A DNA stretch of 64,000 nucleotides, from NCBI RefSeq assembly GCF_964340395.1, contig NC_135553.1:22056949-22120948 (forward strand), written 5' to 3'. The first letter of the stretch is position 1. Every line of letters starts with the position of its first letter. A program made the position numbers and the translations under genes. Origin of the DNA: Glandiceps talaboti. Lineage: Eukaryota > Hemichordata > Enteropneusta > Spengelidae. The notes beneath the pieces were generated by a model, which worked only from the letters and a program-made list of their open reading frames with translations, was not told where the DNA came from and did no database searches. Below are positions 53,277 through 64,000 of this stretch, piece by piece.

Positions 53277-54002
53277 GTGGCACTTTTAGATATGGAAATC
53301 TTAATAACGTTAACTTTGATATTCATTCCATGTATTTTAAGTTAAAGGTTTTTAACTTTCTGGCTGCCGGATGACGTATAGTTAATTCGTGATGTCAATA
53401 ACCATCAGTAACCAGGATGGTGGGTTACAAACCGAATAAATGCGCACCACTAGATCCGAAACGAAAATGTGTCAGTGTGACTATTGGCGGTTTAGTAATG
53501 AACATTCGTAAAGAAAATACTTTCTTGGACGTATATAACGATAAACAGTTGAATTCATTACATGACGTCATCGAAATATCTAAGTTCAGAAATGAATTGT
53601 AGGTCAATTATCGTGATAGGAAATGTCCAAATACTGATGTGTTATGGAACATGGGGGCGTTTCTGTCAATTATGCAAATTTGTTATTTCATAAGTGAACT
53701 CGAAATTCTCATTCTCTTTTTTTTAAGAAAGAAAAAAGTAAAGACAACCTATTGAAAGTTAATATGCTCTTTTCAGAGCTTACAACTACATGTAAGATTA
53801 ATTAGTATTAATAATTAGGATATAACTATATTCTATTCAAAATGTAATACAAATACATGATTACATATTACATTGTTCATCATTGTGACATGTAGGCTCA
53901 GGAATTACCAATCATTTCTAGTACCTCTCCTGTTGTTAGTCGAGTTCGACCAGCAATATAATGATGAAGCAGCCCAATTTCAAAGAATATGCGTGATATG
54001 GT

Positions 54003-54172
54003 ATTGTCATAGTCTTGCTGCTAGACGTTCGGGCTTTCTTTCGATACTATAAGCGAACGAAGTTCGCAGTGAGGGCTTGCCCGATGTTCCATCCTCGATA
54101 GCGATGTTCGGCCGTGTGTCGTATTCTATCGGAAGAACAGCCGAGGTCTAGCAGATAGACTATTGTCAAGAC
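54003..54172. repeat. GC-richer foldback, about 170 bp
   Basis: The left arm attgtcatagtcttgctgct-agacgttcggg pairs imperfectly with the right arm ccgaggtctagcagatagac-tattgtcaa. The centre carries gcgaacgaagttcgc. CpG content is high for the neighbourhood. Probably a transposon relic. Confidence 0.55.
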
Positions 54173-54212
54173 TTTTCTTCTGTAAACAACTTGATCTAGT
54201 AATTGCAATAAT

Positions 54213-54270
54213 GCAGCTCAGCTCAGCTCAGTTCAGTTCAGTTCAACTAAGTTCAGCTCAGTTCAACTGA
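54213..54270 (+). repeat. (CAGCT/CAGTT)n pentanucleotide repeat
   Basis: Ten or so units of cagct, cagtt or caact in tandem. Confidence 0.85.
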
Positions 54271-54840
54271 TATCAGAGAAGATAATAAAATCTGTCAAGT
54301 CCTGGAAGTACCACGAAAGTGAAAATCAATATCAATACAGTATTTTCGTTAATGATGTACACAATCTCAGTCGACGAAACGCAGCGTTAGGTACACTTGT
54401 CTAGTTTGAGTCCATTTTATCCAAAATAACAAGTGAGCTGAGATATAAAATTGCATTATAGTTTTACAAGTTTTGTTACCAAACGTTTGCGTTTTAATCA
54501 TTTTCATACATAGCCCTAAACATATTCCATTCACAGTTGAGTATGTCTAGTGATACGTTATATTTCCCTGGACAAGTAATATTGTCTGAGGTTGACATAT
54601 TCGTCGTAGTTGGCGCCCTTGGCCTTAGAGAAATGGTTTGTTACGCGGGATGAAAGGTGTACACACAACGAAGAAGACAAAATTGCAGTCTAGTAATTAT
54701 ACGTATTAAGCATGATATAATTTTGGCACATTTTGACGTTTCCTTGTTGAACTGTGATATTCTGGGAATAGAGTATGCATTTATTTTCGTTCAAGGCGCG
54801 GCTTTACAGCACAGAAACTAACAACCAAATATACATGTAA

Positions 54841-55088
54841 TGATGTATGTATGTATGTATGTATGTATGTATGTATGTATGTATGTATGTATGTATGTAT
54901 GTATGTATGTATGTATGTATGTATGTATGTATGTATGTGCGTGCGTGCGTGCGTGCGTGTGTGTGTGTGCGCGCGTATGTATGTATGTATGTATGTATGT
55001 ATGTATGTATGTATGTATGTATGTATGTATGTATGTATGTATGTATGTATGTATGTATGTATGTATGTATGTATGTATGTATGTGTAT
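54841..55088 (+). repeat. (GTAT)n / (GTGC)n compound microsatellite
   Basis: About 240 bp of gtat units with a gtgc/gtgt interruption at about 54938-54975, then ggta units to about 55130. Frames here are artefacts on both strands. Confidence 0.97.
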
Positions 55089-56221
55089 GCGTGTGTGCGT
55101 GTGTTGGTAGGTAGTCGGTAGGTAGGTAGGCATACTCTAGCAGTCCCTTTGAGGATTTGTATAAAGTTTCATGGTTTTCAAATATTTTGAGTTTGATATT
55201 TACTTTCAGTTTTTTTTAAAGGAAAATGCAATCCTCAACTTTTCATTTTTATTGTTCCCAGTTTACCATTTACGTGTTCACCAGACTGTTCCGTAGTCCG
55301 ACTCACTCAGAGTTACTATTTCACATAAGAGACATTTATTTTGATCTCTATGAAATTTATAGAACGAAAAAAAAAAGCCGTCCCCGGTGACTTGAGCAAG
55401 TCTACACTATACGCTCTCACTATACCCGCTACCATAGTGACTGCTAAGTTTAGATATATGAAGGGATACACGAAAACAAGTTTAGTATCATGTGTTTATT
55501 ACTATTCTAAACGAATTCCTCTCTTACGTCATTTGTAAGATTAGTTTCGCACCATTAAAAATGTCTATTTCATCACTCTATAATCTGAGGTGTCGGGAAA
55601 GTGTCACTTTCATCTCTGTAGTAGAGGAGACATTTTCGTAACCATTCCAGTCTTCAGACGTTTAGACTCCTCGGTAATTCAAAGAGGCTCTAGAAAGTGT
55701 TATTGTGCACTTAGACTCAGCCGTAAGATGTAATTATCGTATCCATGGCTATATTAGTCTTCGATCATCAAGGCTCCGAGGTACCCGCAATTCACACAGA
55801 TCTAGAAGCTCAGGGAAATGTCGTTGCCAACAGATGACAATGAGATGCATGAACCGTTACTAGCGATGCGTGTAACGAGAATGGCCTATGTAATAAAATC
55901 ACAATCTCCACCTACAAAATGACTTCAACTATTCGGGGATTGTAAAAGACTGACCGTCAGAAATTCACAGGTGGTATTCGGTGTTTGTGGTATGAAGCAT
56001 AATCACACTTAGCACAAGTTGGAATTAAGTGTATCAAGTTTGTTTCCGTCCTTCCGGCAACACCCAAGCACTTCGGAACTGTAGTTTCAGTACATTTTTA
56101 ATAAAACGCGTACGCCCACACATGCGGGAATCTTAAAATTATTACGTACGTAGTAAACACTGGTTGGATAGATTTGGGTTAAAGATCACCCAGTTCATTG
56201 ATGAGAATGGAATTTTTTTTT

Positions 56222-56300
56222 AATGGATGGATGGATGGATGGATGGATGGATGGATGGATGGATGGATGGATGGATGAATGGATGAATGAATGAATGAAT
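56222..56300 (+). repeat. (TGGA)n microsatellite
   Basis: Tetranucleotide tggatgga..., degrading into tgaa units. Confidence 0.95.
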
Positions 56301-56355
56301 GCATCGAATTCTGAACACATTTTTAGTCTTCCATCTCTTCAGCGGCTATCTTGTA

Positions 56356-56357
<2 letters not shown>

Positions 56358-56438
<81 letters not shown>
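56358..56438 (+). repeat. (AT)n microsatellite
   Basis: About 80 bp of pure alternating AT, capable of cruciform extrusion. Confidence 0.97.
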
Positions 56439-56440
<2 letters not shown>

Positions 56441-56899
56441 ATTGTGCGGGTGTTTTTAAATTAGGTAGAACCAACTTTGAGGTGAAGACGAACATAACCG
56501 TTGCACACAGCTATCCTTTATATCCATCCGCGATATTGGAGGATATATTTAGGTCTTGGCATAAAAATATAATATACAAGGTTTGACATGTCGCATCGAA
56601 ATTAACAGAAATATACTGAAAGTAACAATAAAGTCTCTTTAGAACCGGTATTATTGGGGTGTGCATCATTTCTTCGCCAATCGATCGCGGATTATGTTTT
56701 CAAGGAGAAAGCTTTCATATTTAAATTAGAAGGTGAAACCGAGGCGATTACGCGTTGCTATTACCTTGGCGGCATAAATTGTTTGGTACTTGCATGTAAA
56801 TAGAAACCCCATTGAATGTGTGGCCCGCTTGAGCATGGTTGCTAGCTTGTGTGGTAATGTACATTATTCACACGGCTCTAGTGACATCCATATAACTTG

Positions 56900-56971
56900 A
56901 AAGACGGTGGACCTTAATACTTCTAAGAGTTGCCATCGATGCAGACGACCTGACGATCGCACAGTTTGAAA
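56900..56971 (+). other. possible non-coding first exon
   Basis: A relatively CpG-rich stretch ending gtttgaaacag|gtaagata, a strong donor. No open frame or downstream coding exon is visible in the window, so it could be a 5' UTR exon of a gene beyond 64000 or simply chance. Confidence 0.15.
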
Positions 56972-59117
56972 CAGGTAAGATACGATATGTTGACAAATCG
57001 GAATCGACATGGCTTACCTTGGTGCCATGGAAACAACTTGGTGTTTAAAAAGTGAGAGTTTACTGTTTTAGGTGTCGCGATCGTGTCTTCGCCATGGTAC
57101 ATGGTGTGAATGGCGTGGATGGTTTCAATGTACTGTGTGGGCTAGGGTGGATGTTTTCAACTACAGGGCTATTTTCTTTGGGAGACATTCATTTCAAAAA
57201 AGCGTTTGCATTTTATTGATGTTACATCAATTTTGTATTTACTTTTTGACAGCGAGTTGAGTGAAACACTGACTGGCATCCCCTCGAGTACACTTTGGCA
57301 TATGCGACCGTGCGACAGGTTTTGATGTTTGTAGACAGAGCGATTTTAGTGTTTATTTACAATTTGTTACTTGCTTTTCATACAGCCATAGCGTATAATA
57401 TTACTAGTTTATTTTTTTTCTAAAACATACGTTATTTCTCGTGATAGTGTACCTAATGTCATAAGCTTTACTAGTGAATACATGCATTGAAAGGAAGCCA
57501 TTCATCTCAACTCAAGTCTAAATGACATTTCACTGAAGAAAAAAAAATTGACCAGAAACCCATCATATCAATGTAACGCCAAAGGGCTAGCTATTCATAG
57601 AGAAGAAAACACAGTGTATTCAAATAAAATCGACCTATCCGCTCAAATGAAAACCCTGGTAATCAACAGTTCGCGAGATAGTAATTAACCGCTATAACTG
57701 AGTTCGTTCAATCATACATTTTTGGGTGTGTTAGACGTACTTACATCGTGGGGGTCAGAAGTTTGAAAACAGTGATGGGCTTGGCTTATTCATTGGCCGA
57801 ATTATTATATACATCGCACAGTGCGATGAGATCCAAACAAGACAACCAAAAGTTGAAAACCATACAGAGAGGGTAACGATCTCTGGTACACCCAACTGCA
57901 CGACTTTTGCTAATGTAATTTAGTTTACTTCCGATGTCAACATATACTAGCGATAGGTTATGTAAAAAAAAAAGCAAGTGTACTGGACCATACAGTTTTT
58001 ACTACACATTCTGAAAGCAATTAAATATTGAAACAAATTCTTATGACTGACGGGGAAAAAAACCCATGGGAATAATATCCGTCAACTTGTACAAAAGAAA
58101 AGCGCATTGCTACTTGGGGCTAATTGATATGTTTTTGTTACTGTCCAAGCAGAAAGTAATTTATCAGTTCAATAATATAACACCATTTTAGAAGTAATTG
58201 GGCAAATTGCATCTTTAATTCACAAATCATTTAGCACATAAGTATTTTAGTAATTAATTAGAAATTAATTGTAATTAGCAATTGTATGTTTGCTAAAAGT
58301 ACTGACAGGCCAACTTTTGATGCAGCAAAGTGTTGAAGGATTTGTCTCAGCTTACCGATAATGACCCTGGGGATTATGAATTAAATATAAGGGCGTGAAG
58401 GTAACATTTGTGACATTCTCGGGATTCCCCATAGGGAGTCAGTTGTGGTATTTGGGTCATTGCACCCCCACCACCACAACCACCACCCAGTAAAAGTAAC
58501 AGCCATTTCTAGTATTTGAGAATGTTACTAACTTTTTCGACTCCAAAGTTATGTTTTTTTATTTTATGACATTGATGATGGAGATGATAAAGCAAGAATG
58601 TAGTTCTGTCTAAGTGTAATGATCAGCAAGATGTTTGGTTCTTGGTGTCTTTGCAATGAAGTACCGCAACCTAGACTTACATGTATACAGCTAGATCTTT
58701 TAAAATGCAATAGATCAAACCTGATACATTGATTTAAACCACCAAAGTATATTAATGTCACATACTACATTTGACTCACTTGTATTCAATATTGTGAATT
58801 TCCATCTAATAAATCTTTATTAACTTTTTTTTCAGTATAGTATTAAGCACTTTTTGGTCAGGAAAAAATGATATTGAATATGCTCATGGGAATACAATGT
58901 AGCTAAGGTTGGAAAGTTCAAGGCAATGCTGTAAATGATATTTTATTATATGAAAGTAAAAACTGTACAGTGCATTACAGCTGTTTTCTATATTTATACA
59001 TGATTTATCTCAGAAGTCTAGAGACTTGGCTACAGCCGACTCATACCATGCATACTGGCCGGACAGATTTGGTTACTGAAAATAAGCAAACTATTTCATT
59101 TATATTTATAAATATCG

Positions 59118-59224
59118 TATGTATGTATGTATGTATGTATGTATGTATGTATGTATGTATGTATGTATGTACGTATGTACGTACGTACGTACGTACGTAC
59201 GTACGTATGTATGTATGTATGTAT
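59118..59224 (+). repeat. (GTAT)n with self-complementary (GTAC)n core
   Basis: gtat units change to gtac / acgt units at about 59168-59206 and back again. The (acgt) core is fully self-complementary. Confidence 0.95.
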
Positions 59225-59745
59225 TTATACATATGCTAAATATTTGAATGAGAAAAAATCATAAGAATATTGACTGGGTAATAACTGATGTATTCGAATG
59301 CTGCTCTTTCAGAAAGTATTGAAAACTGCAAACCATAGTAACCTGTCTGTAGGCAGTGAATTTAGCTACCGTTGAATTGAAGACACTCGGGAATCTGATC
59401 ATAAAAACTATAGGTCAGGTGTTTGTATATCTCTTTAATCGACATCAAAATATGTTGAGTGGTTTAAACTAAAAGGGGGTGAAAGATAAACAGTACCGTA
59501 GGAAAAATGCCAAGTCAGTGTGCTAACAGGGATGTAGATATGGGCCTGCAGTAGCTGGCAAATACAATCGGTTGAAGTCTGCAATTTCTTTTTGGCTAGT
59601 TTTTCTAAGAATTTGTTATTAAAACTTCTTTGGTTTCCCTTGAAAGTAAGTGTATGATGGCCTACTATTTTCAATTTTATCTGCTCCATTTTAAAACTAG
59701 CTACATCCCACGACCAAATGAAAGATCACGATAGCATAGTTAGCT

Positions 59746-60180
59746 GATCAGAGACTTACAGCTAAAATGCTGTAGGCTTGGTGTTTCACTCATGCGATAT
59801 TGATGACATTAATACAGACAACTTCTAATGTAAAAGAAACATGTGTAATGTTTTCATTAGAAACCTGTTTTTACTGCACTATGAAAGAACAGCAATGCTT
59901 ATCAGTGTTCAAATGTGATTGGGTAAAGGATCCTGCTGTGTTTATTGTGTCTCTGTTATTGTTTGTCTAGACTTGAAATATGTCTATCTTTGTGTCAAAA
60001 ACATAATGTCCCATGAGTGAAATACCAAACCTACATCATTTTAGCTATATCTTGGTGTTTACAATCTCAAGAAGCTCTCAACACGTACATCAACCTTGGT
60101 GTACAGAGCTTCTTGAAATAGTCACCTGTCACCAAGACACTGAGTCTCTAAGCTTGGTGTGGAAAGCTTCTTGAGATAGT
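59746..60180. mobile_element. pair of nested foldbacks
   Basis: gctaaaatgctgtaggcttg...ttcactcatg (59762-59795) is inverted at 60011-60046 (catgagtgaaataccaaacc...). Immediately after, ctcaagaagctctcaacacg (60066) is inverted at 60150-60176 as ...aaagcttcttgag, with an inner partial copy agagcttcttga near 60104. Probably one composite MITE. Confidence 0.5.
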
Positions 60181-60689
60181 AGCATCATCTCTAAAGCTAG
60201 TTGGATTTTTATCTCCTACATTGTACATGTACCACCACCAGTACCACTAGTCTAGTGCTACATGTATCTGCGTGGTATATCAAATTATTTCTTCACCAAA
60301 GAGAGATCCTGAGGTTCAATGGCAGGGATAGCACTAGATTTATTATTATTGAACCCAGATGAAAATACCACCTTTCGTCATTTTTCAAACCCATTTCTAA
60401 AGAACTCTCTAAACAAATATATAATTCCATTGTTTATATTAACAATGATGATGTCTTTATGAAAGCATTCCGTGTTTAAAAATCAAACAAAACCCATTCA
60501 ATTCATGTAAAATTCCTCTTTAAATATCATTTATGATTCCTACAATAATAGATTCATATTTATAGTCTAACAATGTATTTATCTTACAAGTTACATAATG
60601 TTTCTTTCATTGTCAAATGTCTATTTACATAGTCAGGATGCTCTGACAATATTTGTATTAGTAATACTAGTAGCTACATTATCTATGGT

Positions 60690-61370
60690 AAGTTTAGTAG
60701 TGAAAACAAAGTCTGACACCACAGCATCCCCCCCTCCCCCCCCCCCACTATTGACATTAACTATGGTTGTGTGAGAATGAGTGTAAACAAAGTCAGACAC
60801 CAAGCCCCCCCCCCCCTCCCCCCACTATTGACATTAACTACATGTATGGTTATGTGGGAATGAGTGTAAACAAAGTCAGACATCGCAGCATTCCAACCCT
60901 CCACTCTCATTATTGACAGTAACTTTTGAGATTATGTGGAGAAAAAGTGAAAACTAAGTCAGACATCACAGGACCCTGTAGACTAGTAATTGATAATACC
61001 ACATATAAAGTCAGACACCACAGGTGTAGACTAGGAAGTGATGCATTGCATGCAAACATTTTAGGTTGTGGAAGACTTTACTACTTAAGACAAAGTCAGA
61101 TACCACAGGACCCTGTAGACTAGTAAATTGATGTATTGCATAAAACTTGAAGTTATGGAGGGACTTGTGAAAACAAAGTCAGACACCACAGAAACCTCTA
61201 AACAAACTTTTGAAGTTACATGTACAATGTATGGAGCAGGGACTTTACTTGTAAAAGTCAAACACCACAAGAGCACGTAGACCACTAATTAATCTATTAA
61301 CATTTGACATTATGGAGAACTTTACCAGTGAAAACAAAGTCAGACACCACATGACACTGTATACTTGAAG
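60690..61370 (+). repeat. 82-bp minisatellite, nine diverged copies
   Basis: The core aacaaagtcagacaccacag recurs at about 60700, 60787, 60868, 60953, 61006, 61089, 61172, 61252 and 61335, mostly 80-84 bp apart. Some copies continue with gaccctgtagactagtaa. C-runs at about 60727-60747 and 60803-60822 lie inside the first two units. Confidence 0.85.
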
Positions 61371-62108
61371 TACAGTATTGTAATCAAATGAAAAATTTCG
61401 TGGTTAAAGGAATATTTGTAACATTTATAGTTGACCTTGATTTTGATCATGGCTATAAAACTTTATAGGATAAACTTAAAAATCTACACCACTTTAACAT
61501 AGTAAACCTCAACTCAAGTCGAAACTATAAAACTTTATGGATGTTCTAGAGTTCTAAAAGATCCTGTGTTGTCTGGCAGTTGTTATGAATATTTAGTATA
61601 ACTACTACAGGTACATTGTACTTTGTATTTGCATTATCTAAGGTTCTACTTGACCCTTCATGGCTTGGACCTCACCCAGAATAGAATGATTTGTGTATGA
61701 ATAAAGGGCAATCACCGCAGTTGAGAGAGGAGTGCAGTTCCTCTTTTGTTATTCCAGTTTTGTTTGAAGCTTTAGATTTCATTATGTCATACTTCGGCCA
61801 GGGATGTTAAAAATCCCATGTCTTTTAAAGAGGTCAAGACATATTTGGTCTCACTCTCTGACTTCATTGCTTTTTTGTATGCTGGTAGCTTCTATAAACA
61901 CACCCACATATGAACGGAGGATGGGTGTGGTGGTTTATTGTCAATTTAATAATGTTAGGTAAACTGTAATACATGTACCCACCCATGTTACACCCATACA
62001 GGGTTCATTGCAAACCCATTGCGGTGACAAATATTTTCGTTTGCTTTTCTATGTTTTCGGTTATTTACAAGACATGTAATACAAAATATGTGATACCCAA
62101 CTTGTATG

Positions 62109-62205
62109 TAGCCTGGATTCCATGTGAATGGGGTTTTGAATTTGTTATTTCCTTATTGGGGGTGGGGGAGGGTACAAAATCCCCTTTCACCTGGATTCTA
62201 GGCTA
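62109..62205. mobile_element. 97-bp foldback MITE
   Basis: TAGCCTGGATTCCATGTGAA followed by tggggtttt pairs with aaaatcccctttcac and CTGGATTCTAGGCTA. The 77-codon frame overlapping it is a by-product. Confidence 0.7.
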
Positions 62206-62679
62206 ACTTGTAAGTGGTTTAATTTATACAATGTTACAAAAATGTGAATCATCCCATTCTCTCTGAAGAATTGTTTTACTTTGCTGAAAATGTGGTGCGG
62301 ATAGGGTTTCAAAACTAAATGTATAATTTGTATGGCCAAAACATAAAAAAATCTATCAAATAGTAGTCAATGAGTAGTTATATACACAGTGCTGGTAACT
62401 TGTGTTTATCAAGCAATCCAAAGTCATTTTAGATTTTCAATAATTACACAGTGTTGTAAATGGGTATAATTCTCACACATCTGTCAGAGAACCGGTTAAT
62501 CTTGATGTCACCGCAAAGTGTTATCATGCATGCATGTAGCCGCCAAGTAGAAAGATATAATTCAAATTACAAACTGATGAAGTAGATGTTCCATTGTCAC
62601 ATTTCAACATTTCATTTTATAAAAGTCAAAAAAAAGTCTTAAATATCCATAATTTTGTGAAGTCTGAACTGAAAAGATG

Positions 62680-62755
62680 TTTTATGGCATTCACTAGAAA
62701 TTATGACATTCACTAGAAGTTATGGCATTCACTAGAAATTATAGCATTCACTTTA
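62680..62755 (+). repeat. 18-bp tandem repeat x4
   Basis: Units of the form ttatggcattcactagaa repeat four times with few changes. Confidence 0.85.
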
Positions 62756-64000
62756 GAAAAAAAAAATCAAAAATCGTGATCGTCGAGGTTTATAAAAATA
62801 TGGTGGACGAACAAACAGGGTACCAGTATACCATATGTGTTTTTTTATTACCAACCATATTGAAATGAACATACATGTACTAATAAATAAAAAAGAAGAA
62901 ATATCTATGGTGAAAAGACGGCTACAATAAATCATGTATAAATGGCATTGATAATAAATTGTTGCATTACAAATTCTCATTTGTTGATAAATCATTTATT
63001 TAAACTGACATTGTAAATGGTATTGAGGTCATCTTATTGGATCGCGTCTAATTAGTTGAAATGTTTTCAAGCCAGGCGTGAATGGGTGGGTGTGGACCCT
63101 TTAAGAAGAACTTTTTTTTTAAAGTAACCAGGAGGCAACAACCTGTTAAATTCAAATTAATGGGACGACGTACAATATATAAAAATGGAGTAAATGGATA
63201 AAGCATGTTACAAATGACAGCGTTGTCACAGTTGATCAATAATTACCCAGCTGAATAGATTTAATACCAAATGTTACCAAATTAATGGGGTTTGTTCTTT
63301 TGGATTAATGATCTAATTGAGAATTCAAATGTATGTTTGTTTATTGTATATATGTAAAAAAAAAATACAGACACGTTGTCAAGGGTTACACAATCTATGT
63401 ACATTGTACTCAATATGTAATATTGATACATTGTAGATATGATTTATAATATATGCGCATGATGAGTGGGTATGAGGAAATTTGTATACTGTTGTATTCT
63501 GCTCTGGCATCATTTTTTTGTCGTGAAATTTTAAAAAGATAAATTTACAAAAAGTTTACTTTCTCCCTCCTACCCAAAAGATATATATACATGTACTCTT
63601 GTACAAATGTGTATGCAAAAAACCCTTAACTTGTAAAATACATGTTTTTTTTGTCGTTTCCTAAAAAAAAAATTAATAGACCTATTGCCGGTTCCAAGAT
63701 GCATTGCGCATCTCTCCATACAATGCCATGTATTCTGTACGCTCGGAGGGGTTTGCATGCGCTACTAAGGGGGATGGTTGTCACATGATGGTACCCTGGG
63801 TTTACCCGTAAAAATCCCACTCTGTCATCGATGGCGTTCAGTCTTTGTTCTATAAAATCACCCATAATTAAAGAGGTCAACATGTCTTACCATCATTTCC
63901 TGATGAAAATGTTATTTGAAATGTTAATAAAGACAAAACAAGACTAAATCTAGCAACATACATATGTAAGCGACGTCCTCTCTCGCAGTGCATCTTTGAA

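Larger units (their letters stand above)
57000..64000. other. gene-poor segment
   Basis: I can support no gene. The stretch holds the repeats listed separately and otherwise unique AT-rich DNA. The last few hundred bases (about 63700-64000) are somewhat richer in CpG, with a minus-strand open frame at 63626-63883 that has no recognisable family. Confidence 0.5.

Noticed and set aside
53417-53602. 61-codon frame downstream of the KY-like gene
   Set aside because: No family, no splice context, and an equally long frame on the opposite strand.
54804-55133. Reading frames of Met-Tyr-Val-Cys and Tyr-Ile-His-Thr repeats
   Set aside because: Artefacts of the (GTAT)n tract. The same applies to the frames at 26526-26967, 53120-53326, 59041-59239 and 22290-22490.
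60690-61370. CRISPR-like array of spaced repeats
   Set aside because: The window is clearly animal DNA with introns, the repeats are diverged, and there are no cas genes. It is a minisatellite.

Overview
The window is a eukaryotic (metazoan) genomic segment: AT-rich, with GT-AG introns, abundant microsatellites and many short inverted-repeat DNA transposons. It looks like a marine invertebrate, for example a non-vertebrate deuterostome or a lophotrochozoan. That is an inference from gene content (a normal metazoan DMC1, SNU13 and a KY/hillarin-type gene) and repeat style; no single feature fixes the phylum.

Layout. (1) About 351-16159 (+) holds fifteen exons of a SUN-domain nuclear-envelope protein, with its 5' end outside the window. 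The SUN domain at the C-terminus is textbook, but a single 3.3-kb exon adds about 1,110 residues of coiled coil, so the visible protein (about 1,812 aa) is more than twice the size of vertebrate SUN1/SUN2. (2) 19769-28320 (-) is a complete 12-exon DMC1 meiotic recombinase (341 aa), tail-to-tail with SUN; the two candidate poly(A) signals lie so close that the transcripts probably overlap. (3) 30097-32857 (+) is a complete four-exon SNU13/NHP2L1 (15.5K) gene, head-to-head with DMC1. (4) 35901-42671 (+) is a tandem, intron-preserving but diverged SNU13 paralogue with changes at several RNA-contact positions. (5) 48666-52687 (+) is a four-exon KY/hillarin-like protein with a transglutaminase fold whose catalytic Cys is Ser, and an N-myristoylation-type start. 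(6) From 52688 to 64000 no gene can be supported; this part is repeats and unique non-coding DNA.

Functional links. SUN proteins tether meiotic telomeres to the cytoskeleton through KASH partners and DMC1 catalyses meiotic strand exchange, so two meiosis-linked genes sit next to each other. This may be coincidence. SNU13 is a housekeeping U4 snRNP and box C/D snoRNP protein.

Mobile DNA is rich: a 1.86-kb hAT-like element with a perfect 8-bp target duplication in a SUN intron, a TTAA-flanked inverted-repeat family with three copies, several other foldback elements, a tRNA-like SINE, and several minisatellites. One minisatellite is built from the exon-intron boundary of the SNU13 paralogue. 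Exon coordinates were assembled by hand from reading frame, splice phase and family resemblance; no alignment or transcript data were available.
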